A stretch of DNA of 38,238 bases from Rhizobium sp. Q54 (GTDB lineage Bacteria > Pseudomonadota > Alphaproteobacteria > Micropepsales > Micropepsaceae), in assembly GCA_945860165.1 (NCBI GenBank), contig CAMAPL010000021.1:1-38238 (forward strand), given 5' to 3'. The position numbers and the translations under genes are program-made. Shown in pieces: positions 25,899 to 33,653 of this stretch (position 1 is the first letter of the stretch; each line of letters starts with the position of its first letter). The notes under the pieces were generated by a model. The model was given only the letters and a program-made list of their open reading frames with translations, searched no databases and was not told the origin of the DNA.

Positions 25899-25981
25899 GA
25901 TCCGTCTTAATTACATGCCGGGGTGCAAAACTAAGACCATTTGATGACGGATCAGGGGCCAGACGCGAAAGCGCCCGGCCC
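25899..25981. other. Nested inverted repeats in the tRNA-Arg/acyl-CoA dehydrogenase gap
   Basis: GATCCGTC (25899-25906) matches GACGGATC (25946-25953) in inverted orientation across 39 bases that are AT-richer than the surroundings. Immediately after, GGGCC (25956-25960) pairs with GGCCC (25977-25981) around a CGC-GAAA-GCG hairpin. No T-run follows either. They lie upstream of both the tRNA-Arg (minus) and the acyl-CoA dehydrogenase (plus), so an operator or structured leader is possible. Otherwise this 211-bp gap holds nothing recognisable. Confidence 0.4.
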
Positions 25982-26057
25982 TTTGTGTTGCGGCTGCACA
26001 ATGGCGGGCGGAACAGCGGCAGAGTAAGAATCATTTTTCCTCCAGACGGATTACGCT

Positions 26058-27860
26058 ATGCTCATCTATCGCGCCCCGGTCGAAGACTACCGCTTCCTGC
26101 TGCACGATGTTCTGGAACTGGAAAAACGTCGCAACTTACCCGGCTTTGCCGATCTCGATCCCGGCCTGGTGGACGACATTCTCAGCAATGCCGGCAAGTT
26201 CTGTGAGGAAGTGCTGCAACCCCTCAACCAGTCGGGCGACGAGGAAGGCTGTCACTTCCAGAACGGTACGGTGACCACGCCCAAGGGATTCAAGGAGGCC
26301 TACAAAGCCTATTGCGAAGCCGGCTGGGGCGGGTTGGGTGCGCCCGAAGAGGCGGGTGGCGCCAACATGCCGCATATACTCACCATGGTGGTCAGCGAGA
26401 TGGGGATGAGCGCCAACCAGTCGCTCGCCATGTATCCGATGCTGACGGCTGGCGCCTATGGCGCGCTGCTGGCGACCGGGGCGGCGTGGATGAAGCAGGG
26501 CATCGCCCCCAAGATGGTGTCGGGCGAATGGGCCGGTACCATGTGCCTGACCGAGCCGGGCTGCGGCACCGACCTTCGGCTGATGAAGACCAAGGCCGTC
26601 GAGCAGCCGGACGGCACCTACAGGATAAACGGCACCAAGATTTTCATCTCGGGCGGCGACCAGGACCTGACCGACAACATCATCCACATGGTGATCGCCA
26701 AGATCCCGGACGAAAAGGGTCAGATCCACGACGATCTCTCGACCGTCAATTTCTTCATGGTGCCGAAATTCCTGGTCAAGGAAGACGGCACGATGGGCGC
26801 GCGCAATAGCGTCAATACCGGCGGCATCGAGCACAAGATGGGCATCAAGGGCCAGTCCACCTGCGTGCTGAATTTCGACGACGCCATTGCCTGGCAGCTG
26901 GGTCCCAAGCCAGAACCTTTGAAGCCAGGTGAAAAGCGTTCGTCCTCCGCCGGCATGGCCGGCATGTTCGGCATGATGAATGCGGCGCGGCTGGGGGTCG
27001 GCATCCAGGGCATTGGACTGGGCGAAGTCGCCTATCAGAACGGCTATGCCTATGCGCATGAACGCCGGGTGGGACGCGCCCTCACCGGCCCCAAGGAACC
27101 GGACAAGCCCGCCGATCTGGAAATCGTGCATCCCGATGTGAAGAAAATGCTGCTGCAGGCGCGCTCCTCTGTGGAAGGGGCGCGCGCCCTGGCGGCCTGG
27201 ACCACCTTGCAGATGAGCATCGCAAGCTCGCAGCGCCCCGAAGCGGAAACCGCCGGCCTCCTGGCAGATTTAATGACGCCCGTGATCAAAGCTTTCGGCA
27301 CCGACATGGGTTTCGAAGCGGCCAACCTCGGCATGCAATGCTATGGCGGCCACGGCTATATCCGCGACAATGGCGTGGAGCAGTTCGTGCGCGATGCCCG
27401 CATCAACATGGTCTATGAAGGCGCCAATGGCGTGCAGGCGATGGACCTGGTGGGCCGCAAGCTGGGCCGCAAGGGCGGCGCCGCGCCGATGGCGCTGTTT
27501 GCGCTTCTGACCGGCTGGATCGCCGAAAATGAAAAAGACGAGGCGATGAAGGTTTTTGTGGCGGGCGTGAAGCGCGGCACCGAAGCCCTGCAGGCCGCCA
27601 CCATGTGGCTGGCGGCGAACGGCACGAAGAATTCCAATGATGCGGGCGCCGGCGCCACCGAATATCTGCGGATCATGGGCATCACCATGACGGCCATGAT
27701 GTGGGGCATGATGGCCAAAGCATCGCTGGGCAAGACCACGCCGCTGCACAAGGACAAGCTGATGTGCGCCCGCTTCTGGATGGAGCGGATGGTGCCGGAA
27801 TGTCCCATGCTGCTGGAGCGCATCCAGGCCGGCAGCGCCACGATCATGGAACTGGAATAG
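26058..27860 (+). CDS. Acyl-CoA dehydrogenase (DmdC-like, 600 aa)
   Basis: A FAD-dependent acyl-CoA dehydrogenase of the long (about 600-residue) subfamily that includes DmdC-like enzymes. It oxidises an acyl-CoA to the 2,3-enoyl-CoA and passes electrons to ETF. Features in order: an extra N-terminal segment beginning MLIYRAPVEDYRFLLHDV; MCLTEPGCGTDL and KIFISGGDQDL of the middle domain; and the C-terminal domain with the catalytic base Glu454 in MVYEGANGVQAMDLVG, plus GGHGYIRDNGVEQFVRD. A C-terminal extension ends GSATIMELE. Substrate chain length cannot be read. The next gene starts directly after its stop. Confidence 0.93.
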   Translation: MLIYRAPVEDYRFLLHDVLELEKRRNLPGFADLDPGLVDDILSNAGKFCEEVLQPLNQSGDEEGCHFQNGTVTTPKGFKEAYKAYCEAGWGGLGAPEEAGGANMPHILTMVVSEMGMSANQSLAMYPMLTAGAYGALLATGAAWMKQGIAPKMVSGEWAGTMCLTEPGCGTDLRLMKTKAVEQPDGTYRINGTKIFISGGDQDLTDNIIHMVIAKIPDEKGQIHDDLSTVNFFMVPKFLVKEDGTMGARNSVNTGGIEHKMGIKGQSTCVLNFDDAIAWQLGPKPEPLKPGEKRSSSAGMAGMFGMMNAARLGVGIQGIGLGEVAYQNGYAYAHERRVGRALTGPKEPDKPADLEIVHPDVKKMLLQARSSVEGARALAAWTTLQMSIASSQRPEAETAGLLADLMTPVIKAFGTDMGFEAANLGMQCYGGHGYIRDNGVEQFVRDARINMVYEGANGVQAMDLVGRKLGRKGGAAPMALFALLTGWIAENEKDEAMKVFVAGVKRGTEALQAATMWLAANGTKNSNDAGAGATEYLRIMGITMTAMMWGMMAKASLGKTTPLHKDKLMCARFWMERMVPECPMLLERIQAGSATIMELE

Positions 27861-28589
27861 GTGAGCGAAAATCCCTGGAAGCCGCCGCCGGAGCGCAAGG
27901 CCTCGCGCACCGGGCTATTCATCTGGCTGGGGGCGTTGGCAGGCCTGGGCGCGCTGGTTTTCTTCCTCAGCCGCGCCTTTCCCGAAGAGGGCCAGTTCAG
28001 CGATCCCTATCTGATCCAAACAATCGCGGTGCTGGCGCTGGTGTCCAGCAGCCTGCTGTTCGTCCGCCAGGTCAAAGTAAAAGAAACCGTCCGCAATATC
28101 CTGATGTGGCTGGGCGTCGGCGCTGTGCTGGTGCTGGGCTTCTCGTATCAGGAAGAGCTGATGACTCTGGGAAGGCGGCTGCGCGCCGACCTGATCCCCG
28201 GCACGCAGCTGCAGACATCCGCCAACGAAATGGTGATCTCCGCCAGTGACGGGGGCGGCTTTCACGCTAATGGCGCGGTGAACGGAACACCGGTGCGTTT
28301 CCTGGTGGATACCGGCGCCAGCTCGATCATGCTGACTCCGTCTGATGCCCGGCGTCTGGGCATCGATACCGGCAGCCTCGTCTTCAATCGCGCCTATGAA
28401 ACCGCCAACGGCATCGGCTATGGCGCCTCGACGGTGGTGGACGAACTGACAGTCGGCCATATCCGGCTGACCAACGTGCCGGTCTCCATCAACCAGGCGC
28501 CGATGCGCTCGTCCCTGCTGGGCATGACATTCCTGAACAGGATGAAATCGTTCAATATCAGCGGCCGCAAACTAGTCCTGCGATACTGA
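27861..28589 (+). CDS. Membrane-anchored retropepsin-like aspartic protease
   Basis: The 242-residue product has three N-terminal hydrophobic helices (about residues 18-42, 50-70 and 76-94) followed by a retropepsin-like domain. The catalytic motif is LVDTGASSIMLT with Asp150; LLGMTFLNRMKSFNI near the C-terminus is the companion hydrophobic-hydrophobic-Gly motif. It matches the clan AA TIGR02281 type, found widely in alphaproteobacteria and thought to act as a dimer in the periplasm; substrate unknown. Start is GTG 27861, directly after the acyl-CoA dehydrogenase stop; no closer ATG preserves the first helix. Its end overlaps the convergent hypothetical by 18 bases. Confidence 0.9.
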   Translation: MSENPWKPPPERKASRTGLFIWLGALAGLGALVFFLSRAFPEEGQFSDPYLIQTIAVLALVSSSLLFVRQVKVKETVRNILMWLGVGAVLVLGFSYQEELMTLGRRLRADLIPGTQLQTSANEMVISASDGGGFHANGAVNGTPVRFLVDTGASSIMLTPSDARRLGIDTGSLVFNRAYETANGIGYGASTVVDELTVGHIRLTNVPVSINQAPMRSSLLGMTFLNRMKSFNISGRKLVLRY

Positions 28590-28952
28590 AGAAGGACGAC
28601 TCATGAAGCAGTTTCTTAAGGGGCGGCGCTGCTGCACGCGGGCGCTGCCCATCAGCCAGTCCACCAGTCCAGGCGGCACGAATGCATTGGCGGGCGGCGT
28701 AGCGCCCTTGAGATCGCAGGCGGTGATGGCGCGGCCATTGCCCCGCGCGGCGCAGAAATACTTGTTGGCGATCTGGTCCGGCGTATAGGTGGCATCTAGT
28801 CCCAGAATGTTCGCACAGGGCCACCACTTTTGCACCGCCGCGCTCATCAGCCATTCATCGCCCTGAATCCGGCAATCGGTGACCAGCGCGGGATCGTCCA
28901 GCCGCCGCTCTGTGACGCGGTAAATCTGCACCGCCGGATGCAGCGCCGCCAC
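28572..28952 (-). CDS. Hypothetical exported protein downstream of mfd, 5' end probably frameshifted
   Basis: From GTG 28952 a 126-residue product can be read, with strong GC bias at third positions up to about base 28620. The mature part has conserved-looking cysteines (TDCRIQ, WPCANI, YFCAARG, ITACDLKG), suggesting a periplasmic protein. Upstream the same frame stays open back to the mfd stop and encodes LEWYWVIAPLAVAALHPAV, a membrane or signal segment, but has no ATG. An ATG with an ideal AGGA site lies at 29004 in another frame; removing one T from the T5 run (28994-28998) would join them as MSFSSPLEWYWVIAPLAV. So the natural gene probably starts at 29004. No family is recognised. Confidence 0.6.
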   Translation of the reverse strand: MAALHPAVQIYRVTERRLDDPALVTDCRIQGDEWLMSAAVQKWWPCANILGLDATYTPDQIANKYFCAARGNGRAITACDLKGATPPANAFVPPGLVDWLMGSARVQQRRPLRNCFMSRPSSVSQD

Positions 28953-29051
28953 CGCCAGTGGCGCGATGACCCAGTACCATTCCAGAGGAGACGAAAAAGG
29001 ACATAATGGTCCTGTTACCAGAGTATCAAAGTATAATGCACAAATGGCGCG

Positions 29052-32000
29052 TTACGATCCCGCCAGTTTCGCAAGTTGTCCCAGCAGCGCCTTGGCGCCC
29101 TTGAGACGGTCTTCGGGCTTGGGCCAGTCGCGGCTGACCACGATCTTCTGGTCGGGCCGCACCTTCATGGTGCCGCTATGCTGGTTGATGAACGTGATCA
29201 GCTTGACGGGGTTGGCGAACTGGTTGCCGCGGAAGGCAACGGTGCCGCCCTTGGGACCGGCATCGATCTTCTCCACCCCGGCGGCCTTGGCCAGCTGCTT
29301 GATGGTGACGATTTCCAGCAGATGCTGCACTTCCTCTGGTAGCGCACCGAAGCGGTCGATCAGTTCAGCGGCGAAACGGTCGATATCCTCGCGCGTCTCT
29401 ATCCCTGCTAGGCGGCGATACAGCGACATGCGGACATTGAGATCGGCGACATAGTTTTCCGGGATCATCACCGAGGCGCCCAGATTGATGGTGGGCGACC
29501 ACTGGTCGGTGACATCGGCGTCGCCGACCTCTTTCAGGCCTGACACCGCTTCCTCCAGCATCTCCTGATAAAGCTCGATACCGACTTCGCGCACATGGCC
29601 GGACTGTTCCTCGCCCAACAGATTGCCGGCGCCGCGAATGTCCATGTCATGGCTGGCGATGGAGAAACCCGCGCCCAGCTGATCCAACGACTGTAAGACT
29701 TCCAGCCGCCGTGTCGCGGTGTCGGTCAGCTTCTTTTCGGCGGGGGTGGTGAGGTAGGCATAGGCGCGCTGCTTAGACCGGCCAATTCGGCCGCGCAGCT
29801 GATAGAGTTGAGAAAGCCCGAACATATCGGCGCGCTGGATGATCAGCGTGTTGGCGGTGGGAATGTCCAGGCCCGATTCCACGATATTGGTGGACACCAG
29901 CACGTCCACCTTGCGCTCGTAAAAGGCGGTCATTACCTCTTCCAGTATGGTGGGCGGCATCTGGCCATGGGCGATGGCCGGCTTCACTTCCGGCACCACC
30001 TCTTTCAGGAAAAGCGCGGCATCACGAAGGTCGGCGATGCGCGGCGCGACAAAGAAGGACTGGCCACCGCGATAATGCTCGCGCAGCAAGGCCTCGCGCA
30101 CCACCAGCGGGTCAAAGGGCGTAACGAAGGTGCGCACCGCCAGCCGGTCGATCGGCGGCGTAGTGATCAGGGAAAGATCGCGCACGCCCGATAAAGCCAG
30201 TTGCAGAGTGCGCGGGATGGGTGTGGCGGTCAGAGTCAGGACATGGACATCCGCCTTGAGATTCTTCAGCCGTTCCTTGTGCACCACACCGAAATGCTGC
30301 TCCTCGTCCACGATGACGAGGCCGAGGCGCTTGAACCGGATGCTTTCGGCCAGCAGCGCATGGGTGCCGACCACAATGTCTACCGTGCCTTCCGCCAGCG
30401 CCGCCTTAGTTTCCGCCGCGTCCTTGGCGGTGACAAAACGGGAAATTTGGCGCAGCGTCAGCGGAAAACCGGCAAAGCGTTCGGCGAAGCTGCGAAAATG
30501 CTGCCGCGCCAGCAAGGTGGTGGGAACAACCACCGCTACCTGCTCGCCCGCCATGGCGGCGACGAAGGCGGCGCGCATCGCCACCTCGGTCTTGCCGAAG
30601 CCGACATCGCCGCAGACCAACCGGTCCATCGGGCGGCCCGCCGCCAGATCGGCCACCACTTCGCCGATGGCGCGTTCCTGGTCCTCGGTTTCCTGATAAG
30701 GAAAACGTGCGGAAAATTCGTCATAGAGCCCGCTGGGCGGCTCGAGCGGCGGCACGGATTTCAGCTGGCGGGCGGCGGCGATCTTGATCAGCTCGGCGGC
30801 GATGGCGCGCACCCGCTCCTTCATCTTGGCCTTGCGCAGCTGCCAGCCGGCGCCGCCCAACCGGTCGAGCTGCGCACCCTCGTCCGAACCGTAGCGGGTC
30901 AGCAGTTCGATATTCTCTACGGGGACGAACAGTTTGCCGCCGTCATATTGCAGCTCGAGACAGTCATGCGGCGCGCCCAGCGCGTCGATCGCCTTGAGGC
31001 CGAGATAGCGACCCACACCATGCTCGATATGGGTCACCAGGTCGCCCGGCGTCAGCGACGAAGCTTCGGCGATGAAATTCTGCGCCCGGCGGGCGCGGCT
31101 TGCGGCGCGCACCATACGGTCGCCCAGCACGTCCTGTTCGCTGAGGATGACAAAGCCTGGGGCGTCGAAGCCCCGTTCGATGCCCAAACAGGCGATAGCG
31201 AAAGCACTGGCGTCGAGCTTGAGGGCATCGGGCCAGTTTTCGACCTTGCGAATCGGCGTGACGCCGTGATCGGACATCACTCCGCCCATACGTTCGGCGG
31301 AACCGTCGGTCCAGCTTGCCACCAGCACGCGCTTGCCCGCTGCCTGCTGCGCCTTGAGATGATCGGCGGCGGCCTGGAAGACGTTCAGGTTTCCACCTTG
31401 GCGCTCCGGCGCGAAGTCGCGGCCCTGTCGGCCGCCGGCATCCACGCTGCTGGTACTTTCCGGCGCCTGGAAGGGGGTGAGATCGCGCACGATGTGCCGC
31501 GACAGCGCCACTTTCCAATCCGCATCCGTCAGATACAGCGTACCGGGCTTCAGCGGCTTGTAGGGCGGCCCCTTGATCGCATTCTTCTCATTTTTGGTGT
31601 TGCGGAACTGCTCGCGGGTTTCATAGTAATCCTGGATCAGTTCCAGCCGCGCGACCTTGGATTCCTCCACCTGATGGCCTAGCAGCACCAGGCACCGCGG
31701 CAGGTAATCGAACAGCGTGTCGAGATGGTCGTAGAACAGCGGCAGCCAGTGCTCCATGCCCTGGGTCTTGCGGCCGGCGCTGACGGATTCGTAAAGCGGA
31801 TCGTCACCGGCCGCGCCGAAGGCCGCGACATAACCGGTACGGAAGCGGCTGATGGCCAGCGCATTCAGCGGCGCCTCGCTGGCCGGCAGCAGCGCCACCT
31901 CGGTCACCACCGTCTTGTCGGACAGCTGGGTTTCGGCATCGAACCGGCGGATCGCATCCAGGGTGGAGCCGAAGAAATCCAGCCGCAGTGGCTGCTCTTC

Positions 32001-32525
32001 GCCGGGCGGCCACAAATCGACAATGCCGCCGCGCAGGGCGAAGTCGCCCGGCTCGCGCACCGTGCCGGCGCGCACATAGCCATTGCCGGAGAGGAACGCG
32101 ACCAAAGCGTCGCGGTCCACCTCCGCGCCATTTTTGGCCGCGAAGCTGGCGCCCTGGATGACGTCCTTGGGCGGCACGCGTTGCAACAGCGCGTTAACGG
32201 TGGTGACAATGACGCAGGCCTGATCCGGGGCGCGCGCCAGTGCCGCCAAGGTTGCCAGGCGGCGGCTTTCGATATCGGACTTGGGTGAGACCCGGTCATA
32301 GGGCAGGCAATCCCAAGCCGGGAAGTTGAGCACCGTCACCGTCGGCGCGAAAAAGGCGATCGCCCGCGCCATCACGTCCGCCTGGATATCATCCTGCGCC
32401 ACGAACAGGACAGGTGCGCCGCGCCGCTTTGCTGCTTCCGCCACGACATAAGCGTCATAGCCCTGCGGCGCGCCCGTGACCGTCAGGCGCCCCTGCTGCT
32501 TGGCGATGTAATCCAGCCGGTCCAT
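29052..32525 (-). CDS. mfd: Transcription-repair coupling factor Mfd
   Basis: Mfd removes RNA polymerase stalled at DNA lesions and recruits UvrA. The 1157-residue length is standard. In order: a UvrB-like N-terminal module starting near residue 20; the RNA polymerase interaction (CarD-like) domain around GDLVTHIEHGVGRYLGLKAI; RecG-like translocase motifs, with Walker A GDVGFGKT at 639-646 and DEEQHFGV as the DExx box (usually DEEQRFGV or DEEHRFGV); [31 protein letters not shown]; and the C-terminal TRCF domain. Its ATG directly abuts the sdhE stop. A small exported protein gene follows 48-100 bases downstream. Confidence 0.98.
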   Translation of the reverse strand: MDRLDYIAKQQGRLTVTGAPQGYDAYVVAEAAKRRGAPVLFVAQDDIQADVMARAIAFFAPTVTVLNFPAWDCLPYDRVSPKSDIESRRLATLAALARAPDQACVIVTTVNALLQRVPPKDVIQGASFAAKNGAEVDRDALVAFLSGNGYVRAGTVREPGDFALRGGIVDLWPPGEEQPLRLDFFGSTLDAIRRFDAETQLSDKTVVTEVALLPASEAPLNALAISRFRTGYVAAFGAAGDDPLYESVSAGRKTQGMEHWLPLFYDHLDTLFDYLPRCLVLLGHQVEESKVARLELIQDYYETREQFRNTKNEKNAIKGPPYKPLKPGTLYLTDADWKVALSRHIVRDLTPFQAPESTSSVDAGGRQGRDFAPERQGGNLNVFQAAADHLKAQQAAGKRVLVASWTDGSAERMGGVMSDHGVTPIRKVENWPDALKLDASAFAIACLGIERGFDAPGFVILSEQDVLGDRMVRAASRARRAQNFIAEASSLTPGDLVTHIEHGVGRYLGLKAIDALGAPHDCLELQYDGGKLFVPVENIELLTRYGSDEGAQLDRLGGAGWQLRKAKMKERVRAIAAELIKIAAARQLKSVPPLEPPSGLYDEFSARFPYQETEDQERAIGEVVADLAAGRPMDRLVCGDVGFGKTEVAMRAAFVAAMAGEQVAVVVPTTLLARQHFRSFAERFAGFPLTLRQISRFVTAKDAAETKAALAEGTVDIVVGTHALLAESIRFKRLGLVIVDEEQHFGVVHKERLKNLKADVHVLTLTATPIPRTLQLALSGVRDLSLITTPPIDRLAVRTFVTPFDPLVVREALLREHYRGGQSFFVAPRIADLRDAALFLKEVVPEVKPAIAHGQMPPTILEEVMTAFYERKVDVLVSTNIVESGLDIPTANTLIIQRADMFGLSQLYQLRGRIGRSKQRAYAYLTTPAEKKLTDTATRRLEVLQSLDQLGAGFSIASHDMDIRGAGNLLGEEQSGHVREVGIELYQEMLEEAVSGLKEVGDADVTDQWSPTINLGASVMIPENYVADLNVRMSLYRRLAGIETREDIDRFAAELIDRFGALPEEVQHLLEIVTIKQLAKAAGVEKIDAGPKGGTVAFRGNQFANPVKLITFINQHSGTMKVRPDQKIVVSRDWPKPEDRLKGAKALLGQLAKLAGS

Positions 32526-32831
32526 CTATGATGTCCAGCGCGGATTCTTCTGTTTGCAAACACTCCGAAGGCCCGCGAACACCGGATTGTCATATTCGGA
32601 CGGCACGGCCAGCGCGCCCCGCAACCAGGCATAGACATCCTGGTCAGGCGCGGTCAGCAGCGCCTCGAACTGGTCCAAACCGGCCTCATCGAGACGCGCC
32701 AAATGACTTTCCGCATAGGCCCCAAAGATCAGATCGACCTCCTTGAAGCCGCGCCGCTGGGCCCGAAAAAAAAGCCGTTTACGGCGGTTCTCCGAAGAGC
32801 CACCCTGTTCCACGTCATCCATGGGCCGCAT
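32526..32831 (-). CDS. sdhE: Succinate dehydrogenase assembly factor SdhE
   Basis: SdhE (DUF339/Sdh5 family) promotes covalent attachment of FAD to the succinate dehydrogenase flavoprotein. The 101-residue product contains ENRRKRLFFRAQRRGFKEVDLIFG, in which the RGxxE signature (RGFKE here) binds the flavoprotein, followed by YAESHLARLDEAGLDQFEALL and the DQDVYAWLRG segment typical of the helical bundle. I chose ATG 32831 because GGAG stands 4 bases upstream; ATG 32822 is an alternative, and an even longer reading lacks a ribosome-binding site. Stop and mfd start are adjacent without spacer, so the two form an operon. sdhE-mfd beside recG is a common alphaproteobacterial order. Confidence 0.92.
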   Translation of the reverse strand: MRPMDDVEQGGSSENRRKRLFFRAQRRGFKEVDLIFGAYAESHLARLDEAGLDQFEALLTAPDQDVYAWLRGALAVPSEYDNPVFAGLRSVCKQKNPRWTS

Positions 32832-32856
32832 ATAACTCCGGTCCGGCGTGTTAACA

Positions 32857-33653
32857 ATGGTCGAGGGATTACGTTGGGTTTCGGGGGGGGGCATACCGGG
32901 GTTTGACCTGATCATCACCTATGGCGTCGCCATCGTACTGCTGGCCGTGATCGGCCTGCGGACGACCGCCGAGGCGTCGCTGGGCATCGGGCGCCGCGGC
33001 GCGCGCCTGACCTTTGTCTGCTTCGCCCTGGCGGGGTTGCTGATGCTGGCATGGACCGGGATGGAGATTGCCAATGCCCGTCCCGACCAACACGGCATTG
33101 CGATCAAACCGGATGAAGCGCGCGGCCAGTTGCAGCGCATCGCGTCCCGGCTGGGTGTCAGCATCAACCAGACCACACCCGCCATCGCCAACGCCATTGT
33201 GCAACGCTTGCCGGCGCCCACCTGGCATTTGTCCGCCGCGCAGCGTCGGGCATTCGGACTGGGACTCGACCAGGTGCTCCAGACCGAGCGGTTAGAGGTG
33301 GTCGTGCGTAGCATTCCGTCAAACGAGAACTCCATCGCTTTTTCCGAGAATGCCTCGCCGTCCTGCGCAAATATGGCTGGACGGTGCAAAGCCGCCACGA
33401 TTTCGGGATCAATGCCAGCCTGCCCGGCATCCTGATCGCGGTATCGCCGTCTGTGCGGTCCAAAAATAAAGTGTCCCGGGACGCCCGGAAAATGATCGTG
33501 ATGCTGCAAAAGGTCGGCCTTAAACCCTATGGCGCCCCACAACCCGGGCTGACAGTGACCCAGTTCCAGCTGGTGATCGGAAACGGCCCGCAGGAGGCAG
33601 ACGTTGAAGGCGTGGCATCCCGCCCGGTATCGTGCCTGCCATGCGGCCAGTGA
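32857..33653 (+). pseudogene. Two-helix membrane protein, frameshifted, with G9 tract
   Basis: From ATG 32857 (a GTG at 32848 is possible) the frame encodes two membrane helices (LIITYGVAIVLLAVIGL and LTFVCFALAGLLMLAWTGM) and a soluble part to SNENSIAF, then degenerates and stops at 33435. The other frame continues naturally as FRECLAVLRKYGWTVQSRHD and runs to 33653. Adding one T to the T5 run at 33339-33343 joins the halves into about 265 residues. Nine consecutive G (32883-32891) lie within codons 9-12, a potential slippage site. No family recognised. Located between divergent sdhE and recG; its end overlaps the recG start by 13 bases. Could be decay, sequence error or a switching gene. Confidence 0.65.
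32883..32891 (+). repeat. G9 homopolymer near a start codon
   Basis: Nine consecutive G within the first dozen codons of the frameshifted membrane-protein gene. Gain or loss of one G would shift the frame ahead of both membrane helices. It is the longest G run I noticed in the window. Confidence 0.85.

Noticed and set aside
30201..31682. Long plus-strand open frame opposite mfd (493 codons)
   Set aside because: mfd on the other strand is unmistakable over its full length; high GC content creates long antisense frames.
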